From assembly GCF_019059575.1 (NCBI RefSeq), contig NW_024882321.1, positions 186,001-250,000 on the forward strand: a stretch of 64,000 bases of DNA, given 5' to 3'. The notes beneath the pieces were generated by a model. That model ran no database searches. It worked only from the letters and a program-made list of their open reading frames with translations, and had not been told where the DNA came from. Positions within the stretch are counted from its first letter, which is position 1; each line of letters begins with the position of its first letter. This document shows, piece by piece, positions 11,501 to 32,174 of the stretch. The DNA comes from Amphibalanus amphitrite (Eukaryota > Arthropoda > Thecostraca > Balanomorpha > Balanidae). Both the position numbers and the translations under genes were made by a program.

Positions 11501-12937
11501 TTTCTAATCGGTTTATATGAAATGCTGATATTGAATGGAAATGATTTTACTTCTTTCGGTGATTGTTCTTGGAAGCACAATAATATATAAGTCGTGGAAA
11601 GTACCGCCCATCTGGCCTTTACGCGCTCTTATGTGGGTATTTATTCCGCGAGCTGACCGTGGGTATCACATTCCTCGTTTTCAGTTCGGCAAGGGTATCT
11701 ACTTTGCCGACATGGCCAGCAAGTCTGCCAACTATTGCTGCGCGTCGCGCTCCAAGAACGAGGGTATCCTACTGCTCTGCGAGGTCTCGCTGGGCAAGGT
11801 GGGTGTCTCTTTCTCTCTTCTCTTTCTTGGGGTGAGTATCTCTTTCTTTGGATGAGTGTCTCTTCTGTCTTCCACCGTGACACTTCCATGTGAGACTGTC
11901 TCTCACGATGGGTGTGACTGCTGTGACTGGGTGATCAAACAGGGCGAGACGGAGTGAAGGCACTAGTGTGGATCTAGGTTTTCCGTGTTGTTTTTGTTCG
12001 ATTGGATGAACGGGTAATGCTGCATTTTCTTCTCTTTTTTTTGTATGGAGAGTGAATCGCAGACGTTAGAAGAATGATCAATGAATCTCACCAGTTTCGG
12101 CCTTACATATAAGGCGTTTCTTTTTCTTTTATTAGCCGTGGTGCACTTATTCTCTCAGAACGAATGAAATTATATTTCTCAGTTGCGCTCCCTTGCCGAA
12201 ATCATCTATCGTCATCACGTTTCTGCATTGGTGCTTTACCCAAAAAAACTCGTTTGTCTCATTTTTTACTTTATGATTCAGCAGCTGCCCATTATCTAAG
12301 CGACGTTTTCTCCCATTCCACAGCCGAACCAGTTGTACAACGCTAACTACAACGCTGACAAGCTGCCCAAGGGGAAACACTGCACCAAGGGCATGGGCAC
12401 GGTGGCCCCGCCCACTACTAACTACGTCACACTGTGAGTGGCACGCGATTGGTCGGAGGTCGAGATTGACAGTAGGCCTGACAGCGACAAGTGTCCTGCT
12501 TGATAAGAACTGATTCGATTTCCTGTTGCTCTGTCTATTTTGAGTTTTGGTTTTGGGGTTAGGAGTATATTGTGTCATTGCTATGTAACTGCTGCATTTC
12601 ATTACGTGAGGAAATATAAGGACTGTCCCAGAGCCTTGTAAGCGCGCACCCTTGGTATTTTTCTTCAGCAGTGGACAGTACTGTCCTAGACAGCACGTTA
12701 TTCCTCAGTCTTAACAGTCACTGTTACCGTGGTCTTATGTGAAATTAATTCCAGCTGCATTCTCACCCTGTTTTCTTCCGTTTCGACAGTGACGACGGGG
12801 TGGTCGTGCCGATGGGGCCGGCGAAGGACACCCCCGACAAGAACAAGGCCTGTCTGATGTACAACGAGTACATCGTTTACGACGTGGCCCAGGTGCGCAT
12901 GCGCTACGCCCTGCGCGTCAAGTTCGCCTTCAAGTGA
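5511..12937 (+). CDS. PARP2-like poly(ADP-ribose) polymerase with two N-terminal WWE-like domains (first exon not found)
   Basis: Transfers ADP-ribose from NAD+ to proteins, normally on DNA-break sensing in the nucleus. Exons: 5511-5636, 5948-6076, 6784-7173, 7613-7922, 8420-8570, 9020-9137, 9421-9559, 9846-10056, 11168-11392, 11685-11798, 12324-12433, 12790-12937; all phases join, giving 722 residues. Domains in order: WWE-like 1 (~15-85), WWE-like 2 (~87-160), Lys/Ala-rich NLS-like tract with KKGSKRK (~190-215), WGR domain (~235-365, motif [12 protein letters not shown]), helical regulatory domain (~370-520), ART catalytic domain (~525-722). The H-Y-E triad of true polymerases is present: His in LLWHGSRL, Tyr in GKGIYFAD, Glu in NEYIVYD. 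WGR through catalytic domain match PARP2. The WWE assignment rests on spacing and on [20 protein letters not shown]; it is less certain than the rest. The start codon lies upstream in an unidentified exon. Confidence 0.9.
6233..6623. mobile_element. hAT-like MITE in PARP intron
   Basis: Element 6241-6615 starts CAGGCGCGGATAC and ends GGATCCGCCCCTG (imperfect inverted termini), and is flanked by a perfect 8-bp duplication GACTTATC at 6233-6240 and 6616-6623. An 8-bp duplication and CAG...CTG ends are the hAT signature. The interior has G-rich GGGGCCTCC words and no coding capacity. Confidence 0.85.
10057..10165 (+). repeat. Junction-derived copies after the PARP exon ending at 10056
   Basis: The exon end GTGTACAAG plus donor GTGCGTACCGGG recurs within the next 110 bp as GGTACAAGGTGTACAAGGTT, ATGTACAAGGTGCGTGTCGG and GCACAAGGTGCGTACAAG, so about four further AAG/GTGCGT-type donors follow the real one. 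Confidence 0.65.
10178..10874 (+). repeat. ~0.7-kb modular repeat, copy 1 (PARP intron)
   Basis: Starts TTACGGAGCGAGCGAAGCGA and ends GGCGCTATACTGGT. Inside are four related modules beginning at 10293, 10451, 10579 and 10707 with the pattern ATCTC(N)AAC..CTTGGCCGATT..GCTCAAATTTGG, followed by GCACGTGCGCACGTGC palindromes. Two other copies lie inverted at 17438-18421 and 32413-33093. No coding capacity. The ends share an ACGGAGCGAGCGA motif in inverted orientation, as in a non-autonomous DNA element; target duplications were not resolved. Confidence 0.8.
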
Positions 12938-14089
12938 GGCGGTCGGGTTGAGCAAGCGGCGGTCGGTTGGTGGGTCGACCGACGGGTGAACGGGCCACCC
13001 AGTGATCTGTACGTACCGGTACCTGTGCGTGAGTACCCGTGGCCAGAGAGCATTTGGGTAGTGCAGTCACGGGTCGCTCTCAGTCGCCACAGCAACGCCG
13101 GGGAGGAAGCGTGGCTGTACATCGGCCGAGATAGTCACATTTCCAGGGAGTGCCGAGCTCATTTCATCGCGCGGAGTTGGCGTCGTTTTACCGAGTTTTG
13201 TTGGCGCAGCTGTGAGTTGTTTGTGATCTGTAGGCACTGTGTGGTGCCGCCATGCTTAGTTAGTCATGTGCCTAGAACGTGTCATTATATCTGTGATTCA
13301 CCTGCCTTTGCGCCAGCCTGTTCAGTGCGCGCTACAATTCGCTTCGGGTGTGGCATTGTTTCTGTGTGGTTAGGATAGTATTACCGTTCCTTTCTCCACT
13401 CGCCGTTTTGTTTGTGGTTGATAAAGCCGCTTTTCTCAGGCTGTTGTGGATCAATCTTAAACGATAGAAGTTCGTTGCCCATACATGTACTCTTATTCAC
13501 ACCTGAGGCTCTGATTTCAATTACATTTCCGAACCATCGATGTCGTATTAACAAAAAAGTGAAAGTTCGCTCCGGGCCAACTAACAGTCCTCGCCGTTCA
13601 CAAATTAACCTGACATGATGAAAAGCACGACTACCATACAACTTAGCGATTCTCTGTATACAGACACATATATACCATTTTAAATATAACAAGCGGCTCG
13701 GACACTTCCGTGGCACGCGCATCACGTACCACAACGTAATAACTTTATGATGGAAAAGCTGGCGTGGAAGAACTTAGGGCCTCGGGCCTGTCATACCTCA
13801 GTACTTTATACCAGGTCCCCGCGGTACACACCAACAAAACCATTACCATTTGCGGCGGACGAATTAGGTACCTATATCATCTCATGTTTTGTCGTGTCAT
13901 CATCACACTGGAAGCTCCCTGGACGTATTCAGCGCCACAGAACCACTTTCTACACTTTCTCACCAGCCAGGTATCGCACCGTCGCCCGTGGGTTATCGCC
14001 CGTGCCCCTCCTGTGTGTATACCCCTCCCCCCTGACCTGTCCATGACCGCTGGGTACAGAACATATCCGCTATATCGTATCTGTCCCTC
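12938..14089. other. Tail-to-tail spacer between PARP (+) and UBE2G2 (-)
   Basis: Presumably the 3' UTRs of both genes. No ORF resembling a known protein, no repeat shared with the rest of the window, and no RNA gene recognised. Confidence 0.5.
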
Positions 14090-15482
14090 TCAGGGCGGCG
14101 GCAACCCGAGCGACTTACGCACCAGCCGCTGGGCGATCTTCTGAAACTGTTCGCGGTCTTGGCGCCACATTTTGGCGGCGTCCACGTTCGCGCCACTCTC
14201 GTCGTTTGGCTCTGTAGGACACAGGCCGGGAGTCGTTATAGTGGAGGTCATTGGCACATCGTGACTGTTGACGTGCCAACGAACAAATAGTAGTTAAAGT
14301 CGCAAAACGACATCAAACAATGACAGAACGTGAGCTAGAAGCACACACGAATGACGCATTTGCCGGTATCGCCATTTTTACTACAAGCGTGCACGGATGG
14401 CTTTACATCAATCGGTTTCGTTTTGCCGTTTTGCCGCTCCCGCGATGTCTTCTGTTCAATCACCACCCACTGGCCGCTCAGTGCTCACCTGCCAGCATGC
14501 TGACCACCGAGAGCAGGATCTTCTCGACGCTCTGCACGGGGCTCCAGCGCTCTGCCGAGGTCTCGTAGCCCATTGGGTCGTCGCCCGGCGCGTGCAGGAT
14601 TGAGATGCACACACGGCCGTCGGCGTAAACTGGCGCGGAGGGGTTGTGAGTCAGGAAACGGGTGGCGAATGGTTTGATAAATGAGCTTGTGACTTGCTTC
14701 ACCAAATTTATGGTATCTGGCACACATATATTATTAACATATGGCTGTCAAATGTGTTGGCTTTATGTTTGGCAGATGTAATGACATTGTGACCTGAAGA
14801 TTTAGAACATAATATTCATGAATCAAGGAAGCAAAAGCCTTACTGTTGGGATGAAACATTTCACAGCAGAATTGCATCTTGGGTGGGTTCAGTGGGTAGT
14901 CTGGTGGAAAGGTCAGCTTTGCCGTGAACACTCCTCCATCAAAGCAGGTCCCCTCAGGTCCTCTGAAACACAGTGAACATGAAAAAAAAACATTCAACAT
15001 AATTAAGGCAAGTGAAAAATATGACCCCTGCCCTGCAATTCATCTTTAAAATTGGAGATTATTAAACGTAACTAAGCAGCAAGCAACCACTCAACTACAT
15101 GACTTGATAAATTACTTTCAAGGAAAAATTGAACACAACTACCACTTGACCATCAGTTTGAGTAAAATGAAATGATCCTGATCATTACTTACGTAATGAG
15201 TGCCTCCCACTCAAAAAAGTTTTCTTCATTGATGGGCCCAGCCAATATTCCCTCGGGTGGATTCAGGGTAAGCTCTGCAAAAGAAAGCTCATTCAGTTGC
15301 TTGTTTGTCAATTGCCATTGGTGCTCATCCTATGGTGACCCACAATATTCATACATATATTTTAACCAGTGTAAAATGTGAAAATTAATCTCATTAAGCC
15401 TGTTTGTTTTCCCATTTAACGTGAAAAACAAAAACTTACGTTTGTACTCCGCCATCAGACGTTTGAGTGCATTGCCAGCCAT
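14090..15482 (-). CDS. UBE2G2: UBE2G2, ubiquitin-conjugating enzyme E2 G2 (Ubc7 type)
   Basis: E2 enzyme of ER-associated degradation, working with RING ligases such as gp78/HRD1 to build K48 chains. Five exons: 15440-15482, 15193-15274, 14844-14962, 14489-14629, 14090-14211; joined frame 168 residues against 165 in human. Seen: start [40 protein letters not shown], the HPN motif in [18 protein letters not shown] with the catalytic Cys, the acidic-loop segment [20 protein letters not shown] typical of this E2 class, and the end RLVRKSLGL followed by an extra PPP. Upstream the gene is head to head with CLPTM1L. Confidence 0.96.
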
Positions 15483-16625
15483 AGCTAATGAATTAAAGCT
15501 GCACCCAGAACCATATAACTTTTCCCGAAGTTTTCCGCCCTAGTACAGTTTCAGCCTCTTATACGGCCTTGGTTTCAGCCAACAGAAAAATTGCGAAAAA
15601 ATCAAACACAGTACAGTCGCCCGTGTACGTGTTGTGTGTGTGTTGCGTTGTTTGAGTTCAGTGGTTGTTATGCTGATGCTGCATGTAATCTCAAAAAGGT
15701 AGAACTCACAAAATTCTGACGTCAAAAAAACAAATGATTTGTTATATCTCTTGCCGTGTGCGTTTTGAGAGTTTCTCATCCTGCACTCTTTAAGAACCCA
15801 AGAACTTCTTCAATAATGATAGAAATAAAACAACTTTGTAATGAATCATCAAAAGAAAATAATAAAATTGAAAAGAAGTATTTATGCCGGAAAACTAATG
15901 ACGTAGCAGTTGAATGAGATACTCAGAAAATACACTAATTTGTTTTCGGCGCAGTACAGACGAGCGCTGCGCAGATGTACCGGTGGGAAATTTTTTTTTT
16001 TTATGCGCCCTACACCAAAACAACAACAACAACAACGGAAAAATTTTCTTTTTTCATGTATGTCATGTGTGTTTGATGTGTGTGGTTTTGTCGTATAGTC
16101 TGTTTCACTCATCGATTTCGAGACATGATAATTACGTGTCTTCCGATCGCTTGTTGTATGATTCCCTACGGCTGGGCTGCCAAACCTGCATCCTCACGCC
16201 ACAATGAACTGACCTCATGGCTCATTTCGGCTCATTTCCTAGTCCGGCTCGATGTGAGCATCGAATAGACCGTCTAGTACAGCTCACTAATGCTCAACTT
16301 CAACAACCTCAACTACGCATTTAGGTATCAATGATTTTGTTGCACGTTAGATATGACGTCAGCAATTTGCACAGCATCAGCATTAGTCCATTTGACTTTG
16401 TGACCAGGCGTTCAGTTCATTTCATTCAGTTACCGGAAGCTTAACTTACCTTCTAGTACAATGTTGAATGTTAGCTATAGTGGTACCTACTGGACCTGCC
16501 ACAAAGGTGTGCTGGTGGGGTATGCCCTGCGGCTGGCCATGCCACCGCAGTGCGTGCTTGCTAGGCTAAAATGGTGAGATCTATTTTAATATTCATGACA
16601 TGCCATCTGCTTTCAGGAATTAATC
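15483..16625. other. Head-to-head spacer of UBE2G2 (-) and CLPTM1L (+)
   Basis: About 1.1 kb likely carrying both promoters. The CLPTM1L start codon is preceded by a good acceptor (TGCTTTCAG ending at 16617), so a 5' UTR exon probably lies here. A TTTTCGGCGC word near 15945 recalls the repeat at 700-815. Nothing else recognised. Confidence 0.45.
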
Positions 16626-19600
16626 ATGCAAAGACCAAGTTTTACACTGGTGCTGTCTGGGCTGTTTCTTGCCTACATTCTCCATTCCTTATGGACAATT
16701 GCTTCTCTGTTCTTACCTCCAACATGTCATGAGACATCAAAGGATTGCATTCAGTCTCATCTTAGCACCAAACCAAAACTACAGGTAAGGTTATTCAGTT
16801 ACCCTATTTATCTTATCCAGTTATGGTGCAGTGGTAAAAATGTAGATGAGATAGAATAAAAATGATTTGCTTGAGCAATTTGAGCTGTGTAGGTAAAGTA
16901 AATGTAGCCTGGTTCAACATGCAGTGTATAGTTCATAGTTTCCTTATTCAACGAACAACTTATATTTTCTTTGTGTGGAAGCTTACAATGGGATAGTTGT
17001 AATGTGTGTGGTAGGGCACCCAGTTCTCTAGACTGGCCTGCCTTTGACCCATGACCATGGTAGCAGCCAACTTTTACCATGGATACTTTTACCTTTAGCT
17101 GTATTTTGAGCATTTTCACACATTTTTCACCATCAGTTGTTCCTCACAGCTTTAGAATGCTTTGTGGTTTTGAAACATAACAATAATGTGTTTTCCAGTT
17201 TTTGCTGTATCTGTCCAACTCAGCAAACATTCAAAGCCAATCAGAATTGAAGTTCCTTGGAAGATGGAAGGATCTGGATCTCACAGAAGCAAAGGAAGAG
17301 TAAGTGCACATGCTTTTACTTCCATGAAAACGTGGAGCTCAATATTGTGAAACCAGAAATGGTGGATCATGTTGGTAAGATGTAAAAAGTTTTGATGCTG
17401 GTTTAGTAGCATTCCAGGGAGAAGCAATTGTTCTAAGACCAGTATAGCGCCTTTTGGGGCGACTAACGGAGCGAGCGAGGGGGTGAGTCTTGCACGTGCG
17501 AAATTTCGAGAGGGTACCTCCAACTGACTTGTTCACGGCACCCTACTGACCGGTTTCTAGCGATGTGCCAAATTTGAGCACAATCGGCCCAGCCGTTCTC
17601 GAGATCTTGAAGCGGCACCCTGCACGTGCGCACGTGCAGAATGGATCCCAACTGATTTGTGCACGGCACCCTACTAACTGGTCCCTAACCGTGTACCAAA
17701 TTTGAGCGCCATCGGTCCAGCCGTTCTCGAGATCTGGAAACGACCCCTGCACGTGCGCACGTGCAGCAGCACCCCAACTCTGGCACATGGATATGCAGTG
17801 CCTAGTGGGTGCCTACTATTGGTGCCAATCGGAATTTCTTTTCTTGGAATTCCAATTTTTGTCCAATTCCAATTTGGAATTTGGACGGAATTCTTAACAT
17901 TTTTTGGAAATTAATCGGAACACAAGGCCTTTAAAATTTAAAATTTTAAAACGGAGGCCTTTAAAACGCTTTTAAACACTTTTAAAATTTACGCAAAAAA
18001 TGCAAAAATCGTTAAAAATTGGAATAGCCCCCGCTTTGGACAAAATTGGAAATTTACTTGGCAATTTCTTGGAATTGGATCGGAATTGGAATTGAAATTT
18101 CATGAAATTGGCACCACTAGTGCCTACCTACATGCCAAATTTCAGCGCAATCGGCCAAGTAGTTACCGAGATATTGCAACAATTACAAAACTGACACCTC
18201 TTAGTTTTGCGCGTGGCACGTGCATAAGGGGTCACCCACATGCATCGGGAATAGTCCAATACTTGGTAGAAGGAATGAAGCTACCCTACAAAAATTACGC
18301 CGTGTAAATCGGTCAAGTGGTTGCTGAGATATAAGCCTCGCAAAAGCGTCGGCCGGCCGCTCATACTCAGAAATTTCCGTTAATCTAAGGAAAGACTACG
18401 CTCGCTTCGCTCGCTCCGTAATAAGGTAACATATCGTTTCATGCTCTGATATGTTGGTGATACCTCAAAGGCCACTCTCTTCAAGCTCAAGGGAACTAGG
18501 GTCAAAGTAGGTCAGCAAATGGGTCATCCACCGAATTTAGCGCCATACTTTTTGGAGCCAAAATCGCGGCCGAAGAGATTTGACATTGTATGGTGCCCAT
18601 TACCTGCATGCTTCGTTCAATGCCTAATCTTCGATGTTATTATTACTCCATCGCATTAACATCAGGAGCTTCAAGATGCTTGGTAAACCATTTGTATGAT
18701 CGTTTCTGGTCCAGATGGCCTGAGAGGGTTATGGATTGCTATTTATGTACACTGTGGCTCAAACAATCATATATGGATGAGCAGTAATGTTTCTTAATGT
18801 GTTGCAAGGAAATGGTATTGGCATTCTATTCAATCTCGGTTCCGCGAATCTGTGAATTAATCGAATGGCTGCCTACGTGGGTGCATATCGACATTTCTGT
18901 CCCGTTTCTTAACTGCCACATGGCCACCACCATTCGGCCCTTCGCCTGCCCCTACCACCCCCCCCCCCCTCCCCGCCGTTCTCTCTCAGGCAGTACGTAC
19001 CCAGCCTACCTCCTCGCCCCGTCGCCCCTCGCTGTTAAACAGTACGTAGTACGTACCCAGCCTACCCCCTCCCCTCCCCGCCGTTCTCTCGCAGACAGTA
19101 CCTACGTATCCAGCCTACCACCCCCTCTCTGTCTTTGTCTCTCAGACAGTACGCGGTCACTGTACCGGGGCTGGCCCAGCAGCGTGCCGGCACCCTCCAT
19201 CTGCACGCCTTCGTGTCCCCGATGCCGCCTCCGGGCCGGCGCTACCAGGACATGATCAGCAGTCCGGTGGCCGTGTACGCGCGCGCGCCGCTCATAGAGA
19301 ACCACGTGCCGCAGACGGAGGCGTTCAATCTGCTGGGAGGGGATGAACAGGTACGGGGAGGGGAGGGGAGGGGTGTAGGTGCTGGTGGCATTGTGGATGG
19401 CTCAGATAGAACTAGAAGCCGGAAAATAAAAGCGTGCATTATTTTTCCGTAACTTGTACGCGTGATTTGCTACCAATGCGTTCGTCGTTCATGGCAATCG
19501 ATCTTTTTTTTTTACCACACTAAATAAGCCATTCATTCATGAGGACATTTTTTGAAGCAGCTGCACTGGGAACTGATGATCTGAGTCATTATCTGGAGGC

Positions 19601-22600
19601 GGGCGTTTTTGCATTCATATTCCCGCTCCGCTAGCAGTGACTATCTAAGCAGATACACCGCCCCCTCCCCCCTCCCCCGCAGAGTGCGCCGCGCTCGTCC
19701 CAGTCCCCCGGCCCGGACGGCCGGCCGGTGCCCCACCTGCGCTCCCACGTCCCGCTGCTGGTGCTGGCAGAGGAGGCCGGCCTGCCGCGCAAGGACATGC
19801 CGGCAGACATCGCGGCCATGGTGGCCCAGCGGCTGTCGCCCGAGGGCAGGTCAGTGACCCAGAGGGCAGGTCATCAGGGGGGCAGGTCAATGACCCAGGA
19901 GGCCAGGAGGCGGGTCAGCGGAGGCAGGTCAGTCGGACACAGAGGGCAGGTCACTGGAGGGCATGTCAGTGACACAGAGGGCAGGCCAACGGAAGGCAGT
20001 TCAGTGACACGTGTGTGTGTGTCGATCGTGAGATAAGCCATTTTTATTCTTCAATGTCTATTAATCGTGCTTCTGATCTTGACCTGAAAGTGACAATGAC
20101 TCATTCCACTCATGACTTTGATTGTGGTTGAATCGTGGCCATGGCGTGACCTTGTCCAATGCCGCGACCTCTATCATGACACGACCGTGACCTAACTACG
20201 ACATTGTCTCTCGATTAGAATTTGACTCTGATCTAACATGTGACCTGACACTGACCAACCGAACTTGGCTTATCTCACCCAACATTGACCCGACCCTAAC
20301 TCTCCTCTGACCTGACCTGACCTGACCTGACGTTGACACATCTCCAGATACCTGCCCCTGCTGCGCGTGGACCAGCTGTCGACCCGGGTCAAACATCTGA
20401 CCCGCATCACCGCCGCGCCGGGAGAACAGATGAACGTCACGGTCAGACTGGAGCCGGCCCGACTCGGTAAAATGAGGTCAGTCCGGGTACTCAATTTGAA
20501 GTCTGTCCGGGTCGGTCTGAATGATATCAAATTGGTACCCTTCAGTGTCTGTAATCTGGTGGAAATGATCGAACGCCTGTGAAAAAATGCATGCTCATCT
20601 GGTTTTCTTTCATGTAGTGATGGCGTGATACCGGTCAACCGATCACAGAACGTTCATCTCACTAACTATGCTGTACTTTGTCCCGGGTGATGACGATTTG
20701 CACTGTCGTTATCTCCACGGCAGGCTGTGGATGCAGTTTGAGCTGGGCATGACGTCGATGCAGCAGCTGGGTTTTTCGGCCAAGGACCTGGACGAGGTGA
20801 AGGGCATCTTCACCGAGACCAACATGGTCCTCCTGTTGGTCACCATGTTCGTCTCCGCCGTCCACGTGAGTAGGCGGTGGACATCCTGCCGCGGAGGGAA
20901 GAAGCTAAAGGTCGGGAGGCCGGGGTATAGGTACTGGTCAGTGCGGAATCTGTGATGGTGCTGGGAATACAAGTGATGTTTTTATGATTGATTTCGTGCT
21001 GTTCGCATGGAAGGGTGGATAATGTATCCATATGGATGCTATTTTCCCCCACTAGTCCCATTGGGATAACAAAATGAAACTACTTCGTCTATCTTATTCA
21101 GATACAATAGCTGCGTTCGTCTTCCAGCGCTACCATATTTTCCCTAACAACAGTCCAAAAATCACGCCCCTTCCCCTGTTTGATCGCAGCTGCTGTTCGA
21201 CTTCCTGGCGTTCAAGAACGACATCGAGTTCTGGCGGCGGCGCAGCTCTTTCGCCGGCCTGTCCACGAAGGCGGTGCTGTGGCGCGCCTTCTCACAGGTG
21301 GTGGTGTTTCTCTATCTGCTGGATGAAGAGACCAGCTACCTGGTCATTGTGCCCATGGGTATCGGCACAGTCATTGAGGTTAGTGCTGATGGGGAAGAAG
21401 AGGTGGTGCGGTGATTTAGGATATGGAGTTATGGATGTGGCATCTCGTGGTGACCTGACACTTCGTGTGTGTTTTTTTTTTGTGAGATGCCGATGTTAAT
21501 TGATAATGATGTACAAATGCTGGCCAGCTGCTCCTTGAGTTGCTAATATATTCTCATATTTTCCGGGAGTGAGTTCGTACCAGAGGAATTTTAGATATCC
21601 CTGTCCCATTTCATACTTTAAACCTCAAGGATGCCGTTTCGTCATCAGTTCAGTACCGTAGCACACCATCTTGTCCCCCTACCCTTCCCCTGATCACCCC
21701 CCTCCCCCTGTCGGCAGATCTGGAAGGTGTTCAAGGCGTTCCACATCTCCATCCGCTGGGGCCTGGTGCCGCGGCTGTCGTTTGGCGCCCGCACCTCGGA
21801 CGAACTGCGTACAGCCGCGTTCGACTCTCAGAGTATGACCTACCTGTCGTATCTGCTCTATCCGCTGTGTGCCGCCGGAGCGGTGTACTCACTGCTCTAC
21901 ACGCCACACAAGAGGTGTGTAGGGGGGGAGGGGAAGACTTGGTAACCGGTGTTTTTGTGTGGGCTTCGGGGATGTCGTTTGTGTGTGAAGCTGGGCCAGA
22001 GAGTCGCTATATGGAGACTGGTTGATTTGGGATGGGAGGTATCGGGAGGTTATTGATTTCTGAAATCCAAACGAGAGTTTCATGCTCACAGGTAATGCAA
22101 CCACTAAGGTGTAGAGGGTGAGGGGGGGGTGAGGGGAGGGACGTGGTGACCGGTGTTCTTATGTGGGGTTCGTGGATGTCGTTTGTGTGTGAAGCTGGGC
22201 CATAGAGCTGCGATATGGGGACTGGTTGTTTTGGGATGGGAGGTATCGGGAAGGTATCAATTTCATAAATCCAAACGAGGGTTTGTTATGCTCGCAGATA
22301 ATGCAACTAAACTAAGGCGCATACATACAACCAGCGAAACTTTAATGGGTTTCAGATCGGTAACATTCAGCTTAATATCAGGCATTGCCGTATGTAAATG
22401 GTCCCCGAGAATTTACGACTGGTATCATGTTTTACATCTTTTTGGCAGCGATCCTGACCTGACCTGTCCTCCCCCCCCCCCCCCCTCCTTCTCGACAGCT
22501 GGTACTCGTGGTGCATCCAGAGCGTGGTGAACGGCGTCTACGCCTTCGGCTTCCTCTTCATGTTGCCGCAGCTGTTTGTCAACTACAAGCTCAAGTCGGT

Positions 22601-23124
22601 GGCCCACCTGCCCTGGCGCGCTCTCATGTACAAGGTGGGTGCCAGCGCCAGGATAGGGCGGAAACTCTGTCAGGGATAGGCGAGGGCTGCCAGACAGGGC
22701 TAGGAAGTTTTATGAGGATTGAGAGGGGCTGGCTTTTGACTAATTTTTTCTTGCGTCAAATCAAATTTTATCCGTACCTTTCTTCTAGTTTCAAAGCCTC
22801 TTTCGTGTCCGGGTTTGGACCTCACGCAAAGTAAGTGAATGTTGCTACTTTTCTTAACGCGCATGGTCCCGCCACTACCCCACCCTCCTCACGCAGGCTT
22901 TCAACACGTTCATCGACGACCTGTTCGCGTTCATCATCACCATGCCGACGGCACACCGCGTGGCCTGCTTCCGGGACGATCTGGTGTTCCTGGTGTACCT
23001 GTACCAGCGCTGGCTGTACCCGGTGGATAAGAGTCGACTGGATGCCGCCGCCAGCTTCGCCGAGAGCAGCGAGGTGTCGCCGCCGCCGGCAGAGACGCCG
23101 GCTCAGCAGAAAAAGCAGCAGTGA
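16626..23124 (+). CDS. CLPTM1L: CLPTM1L (CRR9), multi-pass membrane protein of the CLPTM1 family
   Basis: ER/plasma-membrane multi-pass protein; the human protein has been reported as a lipid scramblase in GPI-anchor synthesis. Ten exons: 16626-16784, 17199-17299, 19146-19350, 19683-19849, 20348-20476, 20724-20865, 21190-21378, 21718-21914, 22499-22634, 22897-23124; joined frame 550 residues against 538 in human. Seen: N-terminal hydrophobic helix ([20 protein letters not shown]), luminal domain, then conserved [89 protein letters not shown] and [20 protein letters not shown]. The C-terminal tail is Ala/Pro/Gln rich and not conserved. Intron 2 carries a modular repeat with a nested hAT element. 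Introns 2, 4 and 8 carry junction-derived duplications. Confidence 0.97.
17438..18421 (-). repeat. ~0.7-kb modular repeat, copy 2, interrupted by a hAT-like insertion
   Basis: Inverted relative to copy 1: starts ACCAGTATAGCGCCTTTTGG and ends TCGCTTCGCTCGCTCCGTAA. All modules are present, but split at 17817-18119 by a younger element (next entry). It lies in CLPTM1L intron 2. Confidence 0.8.
17809..18127. mobile_element. hAT-like MITE nested in modular repeat copy 2
   Basis: Element 17817-18119 with ends TATTGGTGCCAAT and inverse TAGTGGTGCCAAT, flanked by a perfect 8-bp duplication GTGCCTAC (17809-17816 and 18120-18127). The empty site GGGTGCCTACCTAC is intact in the other two repeat copies, which confirms the insertion. 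The interior is made of GGAATT/AATTCC words. Confidence 0.9.
18970..19145 (+). repeat. Acceptor-edge copies before CLPTM1L exon 3
   Basis: The genuine acceptor and exon start, TCTCTCAGACAGTACGCGG (19137-19155), is preceded by two relatives: GTTCTCTCAGGCAGTACGTA (about 18980) and GTTCTCTCGCAGACAGTACC (about 19083). Each includes a pyrimidine tract, CAG and the first exon bases. Confidence 0.7.
19850..20010 (+). repeat. Donor-edge copies after CLPTM1L exon 4
   Basis: The junction GAGGGCAG/GTCAGTGACCC (19842-19860) is followed by about seven relatives in 160 bp: AGAGGGCAGGTCATCAGG, GGGGCAGGTCAATGACC, GGAGGCAGGTCAGTCGG, AGAGGGCAGGTCACTGG and others. Each keeps CAG/GTCA, a plausible donor. Confidence 0.75.
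21911..22316 (+). repeat. Two-copy ~200-bp tandem duplication starting at CLPTM1L exon 8 donor
   Basis: The unit beginning AGAGGTGTGTAGGGGG and running through GTCGTTTGTGTGTGAAGCTG and ATCCAAACGAGAGTTT is repeated from about 22110 with roughly 85-90% identity (AAGGTGTAGAGGGTGAGGGG onwards). The second copy begins with a donor-like AAG/GTGTAG, again duplicating the splice junction. Confidence 0.75.
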
Positions 23125-32174
<9,050 letters not shown>

